Assembly (NCBI RefSeq): GCF_003583935.1
Contig: NZ_QYRN01000001.1
Location: forward strand, 496,001-560,000
Direction: 5' to 3'
Source: Aureimonas flava
Lineage (GTDB): Bacteria; Pseudomonadota; Alphaproteobacteria; Rhizobiales; Rhizobiaceae
DNA: 64,000 nucleotides
Position 1 is the stretch's first letter. Each line of letters starts with the position of its first letter. Below, piece after piece: positions 55,747-64,000 of this stretch. Under the pieces are notes generated by a model. It was given only the letters and a program-made list of their open reading frames with translations. It had not been told where the DNA came from and did no database searches. The position numbers were made by a program, and so were the translations under genes.

Positions 55747-57000
55747 TCAGTGCGCGACGGCGGCCGCGGCCGCCTCGTCGATGAGCCGACCGGTCCTGAA
55801 CCGGTCCAGCGTGAAGGGTGCGTTGATGCGGTGCGGGGCGTCGTTGGCGATCGTGTGCGCGAAGACGTTGGCCGAGCCGGGCGTCGCCTTGAAGCCGCCG
55901 GTTCCCCAGCCGCAGTTGACGTAGAGGCCGGGCACCGGCGTCCTGCCGATGATCGGCGACCTGTCGGGCGTCACGTCGACGATGCCGCCCCATTTGCGCA
56001 GCATGCGCATGCGCGTGAAGATCGGGAAGATCTCGCAGATCGCCGCCACGGTATGCTCGATCAGCGGCAGGCCGCCGCGCTGGCTGTAGGAGACGTACTG
56101 GTCCGTGCCGGAGCCGATCACCAGCTCGCCCTTGTCGGACTGCGAGATGTAGGCGTGCACCGTGTTCGACATGACGACGCAGGGGAACACCGGCTTCACC
56201 GGCTCGGACACCAGCGCCTGCAGCGGGTAGCTCTCCAGCGGGAGGCGCACGCCCGCCGATTCCATCACAACCGACGTGTTGCCGGCGGCCGAGACGCCGA
56301 CCTTGCGGGCTCGGATGAAGCCGCGCGCCGTCTCGACGCCGCTGACATTGCCGGCCGCGTCGCGGCGGATGGCGGTGACCGGGCAGTTCTGGATGATGTC
56401 GACGCCCCGCGCCGCCGCGCCGCGCGCATAGCCCCAGGCCACCGCGTCGTGCCGCGCGACGCCGCCGCGGCGCTGCAGCGCGGCCCCCATCACCGGGTAG
56501 CGGGCGTTGGGGGAGATATCGAGCGGCGGGCAGAACGCCTTGGCCTCCTCGGGCGTCATCCATTCGTTGTCGATGCCGTTGAGGCGGTTGGAATGGACGT
56601 GGCGGCGGAAGCTCTGCACGTCGTGGACGTTGTGCGCGAGCATCATCACGCCGCGCTGCGAGAACATGACGTTGTAGTTCAGCTCCTGGGACAGGTTCTC
56701 CCAGAGCTTCATCGCGTGCTCGTAGAGCATCGCGCTTTCGTCGTAGAGGTAGTTCGAGCGGATGATCGTGGTGTTGCGGCCCGTGTTGCCGCCGCCGAGC
56801 CAGCCCTTCTCGATCACCGCCACGTTGGTGATGCCGTGCTCCTTGGCCAAGTAGTAGGCGGCGCCCAGCCCGTGCCCGCCGGCGCCGACGATGATGACGT
56901 CGTATTCCGCCTTGGGCTCCGCGTCGGGCCACTGCGGCTCCCAGTTCTTGTGTCCCGTCAGCGCGTTGGCCACGAGGGACGGAAAGGAGAAACGGGTCAT
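55747..57000 (-). CDS. soxB: Sarcosine oxidase, beta subunit
   Basis: SoxB is the flavoprotein subunit that oxidises sarcosine. The 417-residue product shows the dinucleotide-binding motif [22 protein letters not shown], the family's [22 protein letters not shown] where FMN is attached via a nearby histidine, and [14 protein letters not shown] near the C-terminus. The ATG at 57000 is the first of the six-gene run soxB-soxD-soxA-soxG-sdaA-fdhA. The betaine motif lies 54-73 bases upstream. Confidence 0.96.
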   Translation of the reverse strand: MTRFSFPSLVANALTGHKNWEPQWPDAEPKAEYDVIIVGAGGHGLGAAYYLAKEHGITNVAVIEKGWLGGGNTGRNTTIIRSNYLYDESAMLYEHAMKLWENLSQELNYNVMFSQRGVMMLAHNVHDVQSFRRHVHSNRLNGIDNEWMTPEEAKAFCPPLDISPNARYPVMGAALQRRGGVARHDAVAWGYARGAAARGVDIIQNCPVTAIRRDAAGNVSGVETARGFIRARKVGVSAAGNTSVVMESAGVRLPLESYPLQALVSEPVKPVFPCVVMSNTVHAYISQSDKGELVIGSGTDQYVSYSQRGGLPLIEHTVAAICEIFPIFTRMRMLRKWGGIVDVTPDRSPIIGRTPVPGLYVNCGWGTGGFKATPGSANVFAHTIANDAPHRINAPFTLDRFRTGRLIDEAAAAAVAH

Positions 57001-57053
57001 CGCGCACCTCGAACGAGCATTGCGGCCGCATCATCGCGGCAACGTTCACCAGG

Positions 57054-57073
57054 GAACAGGATATTTGCGTCAA
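57054..57073 (-). promoter_or_regulatory. Betaine-motif copy facing soxB
   Basis: On the minus strand the site reads TTGACGCAAATATCCTGTTC, 54-73 bases upstream of the soxB ATG. It matches the purU-facing site at 19 of 20 bases. Its position fits an activator site next to or overlapping the promoter. An imperfect TGCGAC copy lies a few bases upstream and could be the partner half-site. Confidence 0.65.
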
Positions 57074-57120
57074 TCGGGTCGCACTTTAGGCGCAGGCGGG
57101 GCCCGGCGGGCGCCAAGCCG

Positions 57121-58197
57121 TCAGGCGCTCAGGCGGCTTCCGCCTCGCGCCTCGGGCAGGCTCGCGGCCTGCTGCGCCTGCCTGCGGATCTCCTGCGGCG
57201 TGCGGTCGAAGCGCTGCCGAAACATGCGGCTGAGATGCGAGGAGTCGCAGAAGCCGCACTCCACGGCCACGGCGGCCACGAGCTTGTCGGTGGTCTCGAT
57301 CAGGTGCCGCGCGAAGGTAAGCCGGATCTGGAGGAAGGCGGCCTGCGGCGAGGCGCCGAGGGCGGACCGGAAGTGGCGTTCGAGCTGGCGCTTGCTATGC
57401 CCCATCCGCCGGGCGAGCTCGGCGACCGAGAGAGGCGTGTCGATGTTCTGCTGCATCAGCAGGAGCGCGCGCATCACCATCGGATCGCGGGTGGAGATGT
57501 CCATCGACACGCCCGGCTGCGGCTTCTCCGGCCGCATGGCGTCGTCGATGATCATGATGTGCAGGCTCTTGCTGGCCTGCGCGCGGCCGACGTGCCGCTC
57601 CACCAGATACGCCGCGAGATGGGCCGAACTCGCGCCGCCGGAACAGGTCAGCCGATCACCGTCGTCGATGAAGATCTGGTCGGACACCGGGTCGAGCCCG
57701 TCGAACTGCTCCAGGAAGTCGACGTGGTGGAACCAGCTCACGCAGCAGCGGTACCCCTTCATCAGCCCGGCCTTGTGCAGCAGGAAGCCGCCCGTGCAGA
57801 TGCCGATCAGGGGAACGCCGGCCTCGGCCGCGCGACGCAGGTAGGCGGCATAGGCCGTCTCCAGTCCCGACAGCTCCTCCATCACCCCGCCGACCACCAC
57901 GATGTAGTCGAACTTCGTCGGATCGCCGAGCCGCTCGTTCGGCTGGATCGAAACGCCGCTGCTGGAGGGGATGGCGCACATCGTGTCCGACAGGACGCTC
58001 CAGCCGCACAGGATGGGGCGGCTCCGGTCGCCCTCGTCGGCGGCGAGGCGCAGCACGTCCACGAAGTTGGCAAAGGCGCAGAGCGTGAAGCGCCGGGCGA
58101 GGATGAAGCCGACCGAAAGCCGCGCGCCGCCCTTGCGGGGCTTGTAGGCGGACGACGACAACGCACCGGCCCGACCGTCTGCACCCCTGGCGTCCAT
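57121..58197 (-). CDS. GlxA-family transcriptional regulator (DJ-1/PfpI plus AraC domain), GbdR-like, second copy
   Basis: The 358-residue protein has a DJ-1/PfpI-like domain (about residues 25-215, with LIGICTGGFLLHKAGLMKGY) and a C-terminal AraC-type DNA-binding domain (from about residue 255, VAELARRMGHSKRQLERHFRSALG, then CGFCDSSHLSRMFRQRF). Its length is close to GbdR of Pseudomonas. It lies between soxB and the divergent purU, with betaine-motif copies on both sides. It is the best candidate for the activator of the whole island. The ATG at 58197 has AGGAG about 6 bases upstream. Confidence 0.9.
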   Translation of the reverse strand: MDARGADGRAGALSSSAYKPRKGGARLSVGFILARRFTLCAFANFVDVLRLAADEGDRSRPILCGWSVLSDTMCAIPSSSGVSIQPNERLGDPTKFDYIVVVGGVMEELSGLETAYAAYLRRAAEAGVPLIGICTGGFLLHKAGLMKGYRCCVSWFHHVDFLEQFDGLDPVSDQIFIDDGDRLTCSGGASSAHLAAYLVERHVGRAQASKSLHIMIIDDAMRPEKPQPGVSMDISTRDPMVMRALLLMQQNIDTPLSVAELARRMGHSKRQLERHFRSALGASPQAAFLQIRLTFARHLIETTDKLVAAVAVECGFCDSSHLSRMFRQRFDRTPQEIRRQAQQAASLPEARGGSRLSA

Positions 58198-58249
58198 CGG
58201 CTCTCCTCGCGGCGAACTCGTCGTCCGTTGTCGTACTGCTAATCCGGTT

Positions 58250-58269
58250 TTGACGCAAACATCCTGTTC
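58250..58269 (+). promoter_or_regulatory. Betaine-motif copy facing purU
   Basis: On the plus strand the site reads TTGACGCAAACATCCTGTTC, 147-166 bases upstream of the purU start and in the gap to the divergent regulator. A second half-site-like TTGTCGTA begins 22 bases earlier, at 58228, on the same strand and about two helical turns away, as direct-repeat AraC-type sites often are. Confidence 0.65.
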
Positions 58270-58415
58270 CGGGGGGAGGGCGTGTCGCAATGCTTCATCC
58301 CGTGAGCGAAATCCGTCGCTCGGATCGCGACCAACGGCGGCGGCGAGTCGCAGCGTGGGCGCCATCCACGGCGGGTGCCTCGAGTGCCTTGCCCGCTTCC
58401 CGTCGAGAGATGCCG

Positions 58416-59273
58416 ATGGCCGAGAACACGTTCATCCTGAAGCTCAGCTGTCTCGACCAGCCCGGGATCACCGCGGCGCTCGCAACGGCGCTGGCCTCGC
58501 GCGGCGCCAACATCGTGGAGGCCAACCAGTTCTGCGACCGGCAGACCAACCAGCTCTTCGTGCGCATCGCCGTCGCGGCGCCCGAGGCCATCACCCAGGC
58601 CGCCCTGGATCTCGCCCTGAAGCCGGCGGTGGATCGTTTCGAGATGCGCATGAAGGTCGAGGATTTGGCGCGGCGGCCGAAGATCGTGATCATGGTGTCG
58701 CGGTTCGACCACGCGCTCCTGCACCTTCTCTACCAGATCAAGGTCGGCTGGCTGAACGCCGAGGTCGCCGCGATCGTGTCCAACCACGAGGGCGCACGTA
58801 GGACGGCCGAGCAGGAGGGGATTCCCTTCCACCACTGGCCGGTCACCCGCGAGAACAAGCGCGAGCGCGAGGAGCAGCTGATCGAGCTGGTCAAGGACAC
58901 GGGCGCCGAGCTCGTGGTGCTGGCGCGCTACATGCAGGTCCTGTCGAACGACCTGTCCAACCGGTTGTTCGGAATGGTGATCAACATCCACCATTCCTTC
59001 CTGCCGAGCTTCAAGGGCGCCAAGCCCTACCACCAGGCGCACGAGCGCGGCGTGAAGCTGATCGGCGCCACCGCGCACTACGTCACCGCCGACCTCGACG
59101 AGGGTCCGATCATCGAGCAGGAGACGGAGCGCGTCACCCACGCGATGACGGGCGACGACTTCGTGGCCGCCGGCCGCGACATCGAATCGCGGGTGCTGGC
59201 GCGGGCCGTGAAGTATCATCTGGAAGGCCGAGTGATGCTCAATCACCACCGCACGGTGGTCTTCACTCCCTGA
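58416..59273 (+). CDS. purU: Formyltetrahydrofolate deformylase
   Basis: PurU hydrolyses 10-formyl-THF to formate and THF, which keeps folate free when many one-carbon units are released. The 285-residue product has an N-terminal ACT domain (FILKLSCLDQPGITAALATALASRGANIVE) and a formyltransferase-type domain with NIHHSFLPSFKG, the catalytic His, and the late Asp in DLDEGPIIEQ. Two ATGs are close; 58416 has GAGAG at a good distance. dmgdh starts 106 bases later on the same strand, so the pair is probably an operon. Confidence 0.95.
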   Translation: MAENTFILKLSCLDQPGITAALATALASRGANIVEANQFCDRQTNQLFVRIAVAAPEAITQAALDLALKPAVDRFEMRMKVEDLARRPKIVIMVSRFDHALLHLLYQIKVGWLNAEVAAIVSNHEGARRTAEQEGIPFHHWPVTRENKREREEQLIELVKDTGAELVVLARYMQVLSNDLSNRLFGMVINIHHSFLPSFKGAKPYHQAHERGVKLIGATAHYVTADLDEGPIIEQETERVTHAMTGDDFVAAGRDIESRVLARAVKYHLEGRVMLNHHRTVVFTP

Positions 59274-59379
59274 AGCCCGCCGCCGCCCCGCGCCGCCGAC
59301 CGAGGCGAAGCGCATCGACCGTATCCGGCGCTCCGCGCGCCCGTCTCGACCAAGCCCCCGGACCGGAGGAACGTTCACC

Positions 59380-61941
59380 ATGGCAGCATTTCCCGAAAAG
59401 GCGCGGGTCGTCATCATCGGCCTCGGCGGCATCGTCGGAGCCTCGATCGCGCACCACCTCGTGGAGCGCGGTTGGGACGACATCGTCGGCATCGACAAGT
59501 CGGGCATCCCCACCGACATCGGCTCCACCGCCCATGCGTCCGACTTCTGCTACACGACCAGCCATGATTTCCTGAGCTGCTGGACCACGCTCTACTCGAT
59601 CGACTTCTTCGAGAAGATGGGGCACTACGCGCGCGTCGGCGGCCTGGAGGTCGCGCGCGTCGGCGACGACGAGCGCATGGACGAGATCAAGCGCAAGGTC
59701 GCTTCCGGCAAGGCGTTCGGCACCCGTGTGCGGCTGATCGGGCCGGCGGAGATCAAGCAGCGCATGCCGCTGATCGAGGAGAGCCTCGTCCAGGGCGGGC
59801 TCTGGGACCCCGATGCCGGCCTCGTCATCCCGCGCTCCCAGACGGTGGCCGGCAAGCTGGTCGACCAGGCCGCGAACGCCGGCAAGCTCCAGGCCTTCGC
59901 CAACACCGCCGCGAAGTCGCTGGTGATCGAGGACGGGCGCATCCGCGGGGTGGTGACCGATCGCGGCACGATCATGGCCGATCACGTCGTGGTCTGCGCC
60001 GGCCTCTGGGGGCGCCTGATCGCCGAGATGGCGGGCGAGGATCTGCCGGTGATGCCGGTGGACCATCCGCTGACCTTCTTCGGCCCGTACGACGAGTTCG
60101 CCGGCACCGGCAAGGAGATCGGCTACCCGCTGCTGCGCGACCAGGGCAACTCGGCCTATCTCCGCGACACCGGCGACCCGAAGACCGCCGAGGGCGGCCA
60201 GATCGAGTGGGGCTACTACGAGGAGCGCGATGTCCGCCTCGTCCATCCGCGCGAACTTCTGGAGAAGCACGAGGCGCGCCTGTCGCCCTCGCAGCGCGAC
60301 CTGGAGATGGAACAGGTCCTCGAGCCGCTGGAGCGCGCCATCGAGCTGACGCCGATCCTCGGCGAGCTCGGCTACAACGAGGGCCATTCCTTCAACGGCC
60401 TGCTCCAGACCACCACCGACGGCGGCCCCTCGATGGGCGAGAGCCGCAAGGTGCGCGGGCTCTGGTACTGCGTCGGCATCTGGGTGAAGGACGGGCCCGG
60501 CATGGGCAAGCTCATCGCCGACTGGATGACCGACGGGCGCACCGCGATCGACCACAACCGGATCGACTTCGCCCGCTTCAACGACTTCCAGCTCGACGAG
60601 GGCTTCATCGAGGAGCGGTGCACCGAGACGGCGCGCAAGATCTACAACCCGCCGGTGCACCCGCGCGAGCCCTTCGCCGGGGGGCGCGGCATCCGCCGCT
60701 CGCCGTTCCACGAGCGGGAAAAGGAGCTGGGCGGCTACTTCATGGAGCTGGGCGGCTGGGAGCGCGCCCATGGCTACGCCGCGAACGAGCACCTACTGGA
60801 GAAGTTCGGCAACCGCGTCCCGGTGCGCGAGAACGAGTGGGACAACCGCCACTTCTGGCGCGTCTCCAACGCCGAGCATCTCGAGATGACCGAGAACTGC
60901 GGGATCATCAACCTGTCGCACTTCGCGATCTACGACATCGAGGGGCCCGACCACGTCGAACTCATGGAATGGCTCTGCGCCGCGAGGATCGGCGGCGACG
61001 CCAATGTGGGTAAGGGCATCTACACCCACTTCCTGGACGACGAGGGCATGGTGCGCGCCGACTTCACGGTGATCCGCATGCCCGACCGGATCCGCATGAT
61101 CAACGGCGCCGATGCGGGACCCCGCGACTATCGCTACATGCTCCGCACGGCGCAGGATCGCGGGCTCGACGTCACGGTGACCGATGTCTCGGAGCGGTAC
61201 GTGACCATCGGCATCTGGGGCCCGAACGCGCGCGAGAATCTCGGCACGCTGCTGGAGGACCCGTCCGTGCTCCTGCCGGAGGCCTTCCCCTTCGCCGCCA
61301 TCCGTCCGCTCACGATCGCCGGCAAGCCCGTCACCGCCTTCCGCATCTCCTATGTCGGCGAGCAGGGCTGGGAGCTGCACATGGCCTACGAGGACGGGTT
61401 GGCGGTCTGGGACGCGCTGCGCTCCACCGGCGTGATCGCCGTGGGTGTCGAGACCTACGCCAACACGCGCCGCATGGAGAAGAGCCTGCGCCTGCAGAAC
61501 GCCGATCTCCTGACCGAATACAACCTCCTGGAAGCGGACCTCGCCCGACCCAAGGTCAAGGAGGCGGACTTCCGGGGCAAGGCGAAGCATGTCGAGTATC
61601 GCGACCGGGCGAACCAGCCGGCCATGCTGTGCACGCTGGTGATGACGGAGAACCGCGACGGGCGCGGTGTCGCCCGCTATCCCGTCGGCACGATGCCGGT
61701 GCTCGACCCGGACACGGGCGAGACCCTGGTGGACGAACTCGGCCGTCGCTCCTACACGACCTCGGTCGCCTACGGTCCGACCGTCGCGCGCAACATCGCG
61801 CTCGCCTACCTGCCGTGGAGCCACTGCCAGGTCGGGCGCAAGCTCAACGTCGAGTATTTCGGCGACACGTTCCCGGTCGAGGTCGCGGGCGTCGGCTACA
61901 CGCCGCTCTACGACCCGGAAAACGCCCGTCCGCGAAGCTGA
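59380..61941 (+). CDS. Dimethylglycine dehydrogenase-type FAD/folate flavoprotein
   Basis: The 853-residue protein has an N-terminal FAD-binding oxidoreductase domain (VIIGLGGIVGASIAHHL, residues 11-27) and C-terminal GcvT-type folate domains (about residues 480-850). GSTAHAS holds His52 at the position where vertebrate dimethylglycine dehydrogenase attaches FAD. It would convert dimethylglycine to sarcosine, transferring the one-carbon unit to THF. Sarcosine dehydrogenase has the same layout, but soxBDAG already covers that step. The ATG is preceded by GGAGGAA. Confidence 0.88.
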   Translation: MAAFPEKARVVIIGLGGIVGASIAHHLVERGWDDIVGIDKSGIPTDIGSTAHASDFCYTTSHDFLSCWTTLYSIDFFEKMGHYARVGGLEVARVGDDERMDEIKRKVASGKAFGTRVRLIGPAEIKQRMPLIEESLVQGGLWDPDAGLVIPRSQTVAGKLVDQAANAGKLQAFANTAAKSLVIEDGRIRGVVTDRGTIMADHVVVCAGLWGRLIAEMAGEDLPVMPVDHPLTFFGPYDEFAGTGKEIGYPLLRDQGNSAYLRDTGDPKTAEGGQIEWGYYEERDVRLVHPRELLEKHEARLSPSQRDLEMEQVLEPLERAIELTPILGELGYNEGHSFNGLLQTTTDGGPSMGESRKVRGLWYCVGIWVKDGPGMGKLIADWMTDGRTAIDHNRIDFARFNDFQLDEGFIEERCTETARKIYNPPVHPREPFAGGRGIRRSPFHEREKELGGYFMELGGWERAHGYAANEHLLEKFGNRVPVRENEWDNRHFWRVSNAEHLEMTENCGIINLSHFAIYDIEGPDHVELMEWLCAARIGGDANVGKGIYTHFLDDEGMVRADFTVIRMPDRIRMINGADAGPRDYRYMLRTAQDRGLDVTVTDVSERYVTIGIWGPNARENLGTLLEDPSVLLPEAFPFAAIRPLTIAGKPVTAFRISYVGEQGWELHMAYEDGLAVWDALRSTGVIAVGVETYANTRRMEKSLRLQNADLLTEYNLLEADLARPKVKEADFRGKAKHVEYRDRANQPAMLCTLVMTENRDGRGVARYPVGTMPVLDPDTGETLVDELGRRSYTTSVAYGPTVARNIALAYLPWSHCQVGRKLNVEYFGDTFPVEVAGVGYTPLYDPENARPRS

Positions 61942-62240
61942 CCGGAGAGCCAAGGAGGCGCTGGGCGTCCGCGATCCGCCTGGTTCCCGGTTGGGCGGAT
62001 CGTTGGCGTGGTCCCGCCGGTGCGCGTGCCCTTCGCCTCGGCCCTCGGGCTGGTGGGCGATCACGGGCGCGGACTGCGCGAATTCTCGGCGTGAGCGGCA
62101 CGGTTCGCCGTCGAAAGCACACCCCCCTATCGCGGGCGAATGGTCGCCGGGCGGCATGACATGCCAAACGGCGGAGCAGGGTGGAGAGTGGGGCGGTCCG
62201 CATGCCGGTCGGCTCCAGGACGGAAGCGGACCCGGACCCT
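61942..62240. other. Intergenic region after the dimethylglycine dehydrogenase gene
   Basis: About 300 bases between two convergent genes. I see no gene and no clear terminator. A short palindrome with 6-base arms and one central base (62153-62165) is the only structure. Confidence 0.5.
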
Positions 62241-62549
62241 TCAGGTTTCGGATGCCATTGTCGGCTCCGGCTCCAAGACGTCGAATTGCTTGAGATCGCC
62301 GCGCATGCGGTCCCCCCAGCGCGCGACGAAGGCGATGGTGTCCGCGGCGCCCCGATGCGCGTCGAGGGCGGCTTGGTCGCGCCATCTCTCGGCGACGAGC
62401 ATGCGCCCGGTGCCGGGATCTTCGGCCGCGACGCCGAAGAACAGGCAGCCGTCGCGAGCTCGCGCGCGCGGAGCGAATACGGCCATGTCCGCGGCGAACG
62501 CCTCGACGTCCCCCGGTGCCACATCGATGTGACCGATCAGGATCAGCAT
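62241..62549 (-). CDS. Antibiotic biosynthesis monooxygenase (ABM) domain protein
   Basis: The 102-residue protein matches the ABM/YgiN ferredoxin-like dimeric fold: LILIGHIDVAPGDVEAFAADMAVFAPRARARDGCLFFGVAAEDPGTGRMLVAERW. Members include quinol and heme monooxygenases and many without known substrate. It lies directly after a quinone-oxidoreductase-like gene on the same strand, and overlaps it as GTGA if the GTG at 62555 is used. I prefer the ATG at 62549. The pairing suggests a quinone-related redox function, but this is only inferred. Confidence 0.82.
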   Translation of the reverse strand: MLILIGHIDVAPGDVEAFAADMAVFAPRARARDGCLFFGVAAEDPGTGRMLVAERWRDQAALDAHRGAADTIAFVARWGDRMRGDLKQFDVLEPEPTMASET

Positions 62550-62551
62550 CG

Positions 62552-63589
62552 TCACGCGCCGCCCGCATCCGACGAGCGATCGACCAGGAGAACGATCTTG
62601 CCCTGGATGCCGCCCCGCTCGGCGCGCTCGTGCGCGCGTGCGGCCTCCTCGAGGGGAAAGACACTGTCGATCACGACGCGAACCGTGCCGTCATTCAGAA
62701 GAGGCGCAACCTGCTGGAGCTGGGCGCCGTTGGAGCGGACCTGCGTCGCCGACACGGTGATGCCCAGGCGCCGCGCTTCGTCCGCCGCGTCGAAGCCGAG
62801 CGGGAAGACGAGGAACAGGGCGCCTCCCGGCTTCAGCACCTGGAGGAAGCGGCGCGCGTCCTGCCCCACGCAATCGAGCACGAGGTCTACGTCGCGGACG
62901 ATCTCCTCGACCGCCACTTGGGTGTAGTCGACGAACCGCTCGGCCCCGAGCTCGTGCATGAGCGCCTCGTTCTTGCCGGACGCGACGGCGATCACGTGGG
63001 CGCCCTGCCATCGGGCAAGCTGGACGGCAAGATGCCCGACCCCACCGCCGGCGCCGTTGACCAGCACGGTTCTGCCGGCCAGCGGCAAGGGAACGTGTGC
63101 CGTGGGCTGGAAGGGGTTCGCAGCGTCGTGGCCGAGATCGATCAGGAACTGCCAGGCGGTCAGGAGCGACATGGGCAGCGCCGCCGCCTGCGCATGGCCG
63201 AGGCCGTCGGGTTTGGGCGCCAGATCCGAAGCGGGAACGCTCACATACTCCGCATAGGCCTTGCCACCCTCCATCACGTCGGCGGGGAAACGCACCATGG
63301 CATAGACCTCGTCGCCGACGGCAAACCCGCCGACGCCGGCGCCGAGCGCCTCGACCACGCCGGAGATGTCCGACCCGAGGATCAGAGGAAACGCAGGATG
63401 GGGCTGCCATTCGGGCGGCAGGGTGCGGTATCCGTCGCGCAGGTACCAGTCGGGCGGATTGAGCCCGACGGCGTGGACGCGCACCAGCACCTCGCCCGGC
63501 CCCGGTTCGGGTCTCGGCGCGTCCTCGTAGCGCAGCACGTCGGGCCCGCCGAACGCGTGCAGGCGAACCGCCTTCATGATGTCGCCCAT
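62552..63589 (-). CDS. Zinc-free quinone oxidoreductase-like dehydrogenase (MDR family)
   Basis: The 345-residue protein belongs to the medium-chain dehydrogenase/reductase family, quinone-oxidoreductase branch. It shows MKAVRLHAFGGPDVLRYEDAPRPEPGPGEVLVRVHAVGLNPPDWYLR and the NADPH-binding VLVNGAGGGVGHLAVQLARWQGA. No zinc-binding cysteines are visible. The ATG at 63589 has GGAG about 7 bases upstream. It is divergent from a LysR-type gene, which suggests direct regulation by it. The substrate is unknown. Confidence 0.87.
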   Translation of the reverse strand: MGDIMKAVRLHAFGGPDVLRYEDAPRPEPGPGEVLVRVHAVGLNPPDWYLRDGYRTLPPEWQPHPAFPLILGSDISGVVEALGAGVGGFAVGDEVYAMVRFPADVMEGGKAYAEYVSVPASDLAPKPDGLGHAQAAALPMSLLTAWQFLIDLGHDAANPFQPTAHVPLPLAGRTVLVNGAGGGVGHLAVQLARWQGAHVIAVASGKNEALMHELGAERFVDYTQVAVEEIVRDVDLVLDCVGQDARRFLQVLKPGGALFLVFPLGFDAADEARRLGITVSATQVRSNGAQLQQVAPLLNDGTVRVVIDSVFPLEEAARAHERAERGGIQGKIVLLVDRSSDAGGA

Positions 63590-63678
63590 GATCGTCTCCG
63601 TTCGGTAGTGGAACCGGTCCGGATCTAGCGACGGGGCGGGAGGTTGATTAGGGAGGCGGAAGGCGGTTCAGTCATGCC

Positions 63679-64000
63679 ATGAAGGAGCCAATGGCATTGG
63701 ATCGCCTGACGGGACTGGCCGCCTTCGCGCGGGCCGGTTCGCTCGGCAGCTTCGCGGCGGCGGCCCGGTCCCTGTCGGTATCGCCCTCGGCGGTCAGCAA
63801 GAGCGTCCAGCGGCTGGAAGCGCAGCTCGGGGTCTCGCTCTTCACCCGAACCACCCGCTCCCTTCGTTTGACCGCCGAGGGACAGGTGCTTCACGACAAG
63901 GCCGTTCGGCTGTTGCACGACGCCGAGGCCATCGGGCAGGCAGCGGCGGCGACGCGTTCCGAACCGTCCGGGCCGTTGCGGATCGCGGCATCGCTGCCGA
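63679..64000 (+). CDS. LysR-family transcriptional regulator (truncated by window edge)
   Basis: The visible 107 residues hold the N-terminal LysR helix-turn-helix: [57 protein letters not shown]. The effector domain continues past the window. It is divergent from the quinone-oxidoreductase-like gene, the classical LysR arrangement. The ATG at 63679 lies within a short palindrome (63672-63682); a second in-frame ATG at 63691 is preceded by AAGGAG only 3 bases away. Confidence 0.92.
   Translation, partial: MKEPMALDRLTGLAAFARAGSLGSFAAAARSLSVSPSAVSKSVQRLEAQLGVSLFTRTTRSLRLTAEGQVLHDKAVRLLHDAEAIGQAAAATRSEPSGPLRIAASLP

Noticed and set aside
58198-59379. Glycine riboswitch or other folate/SAM riboswitch near purU and the dimethylglycine dehydrogenase gene
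   Set aside because: I looked for conserved riboswitch cores and paired arms and saw none; the gaps are explained by the motif and ribosome sites.

Overview
The window is high-GC DNA with dense, short-spaced operons and almost no mobile DNA. Several genes are typical of Alphaproteobacteria and especially of Hyphomicrobiales (Rhizobiales): a DUF1476 zeta-type F1-ATPase inhibitor, an Ndufs4-like complex I subunit, a Usg protein, separate purS/purQ/small purL, a monothiol glutaredoxin beside bolA, and class I phaC. I can place it in that order, but not to a genus from sequence alone.

Layout. 1-11.6 kb: the tail of an unknown gene, a Bcr/CflA-type efflux transporter, then a purine block read on the minus strand (purC-purS-purQ, two small lipoproteins, purL, bolA, grxD), a DUF1476/HpaI-aldolase pair, an RBBP9-like protein that has lost its whole catalytic triad, cardiolipin synthase and a divergent EEP-domain protein. 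11.6-20.7 kb: purB, a P1-family peptidase, and a branched-chain amino-acid-type ABC system (livGFHM plus two divergent substrate-binding proteins). 20.9-26.3 kb: a flavin reductase, then a CoxD/CoxE-XdhC-XdhC-MocA set that looks like a maturation kit for a molybdenum hydroxylase, with no hydroxylase present. 26.4-39.8 kb: housekeeping genes (usg, radC, map, phaC, aminotransferase, hom, glpX, recJ, gloA, a double cold-shock-domain protein) and tRNA-Glu. 39.8-41.5 kb: tRNA-Pro, an Ndufs4-like gene, tRNA-Arg and a sugar-kinase-like protein whose ROK motifs are in circularly permuted order.

41.5-62 kb is a glycine-betaine catabolic island. ChoXWV imports betaine. GbcAB demethylates it to dimethylglycine. 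A dimethylglycine-dehydrogenase-type flavoprotein gives sarcosine, and SoxBDAG gives glycine. FdhA oxidises formaldehyde, PurU turns 10-formyl-THF into formate, and serine dehydratase turns serine into pyruvate. Serine hydroxymethyltransferase (glycine to serine) is not in the window. Two GlxA-type regulators (DJ-1/PfpI plus AraC domains, the architecture of GbdR) sit at the gbc and sox/purU promoters.

The most informative non-coding observation is a motif, core TTGWCGCA, placed upstream of all four betaine transcription units and always oriented toward the catabolic genes. The copies in front of soxB and purU match at 19 of 20 bases. It is a good candidate for the operator of one of the two regulators.

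The window ends with a quinone-oxidoreductase-like dehydrogenase, an ABM-domain monooxygenase and the start of a LysR regulator. Three tRNAs are present. I saw no rRNA, CRISPR array, insertion sequence, prophage or riboswitch.
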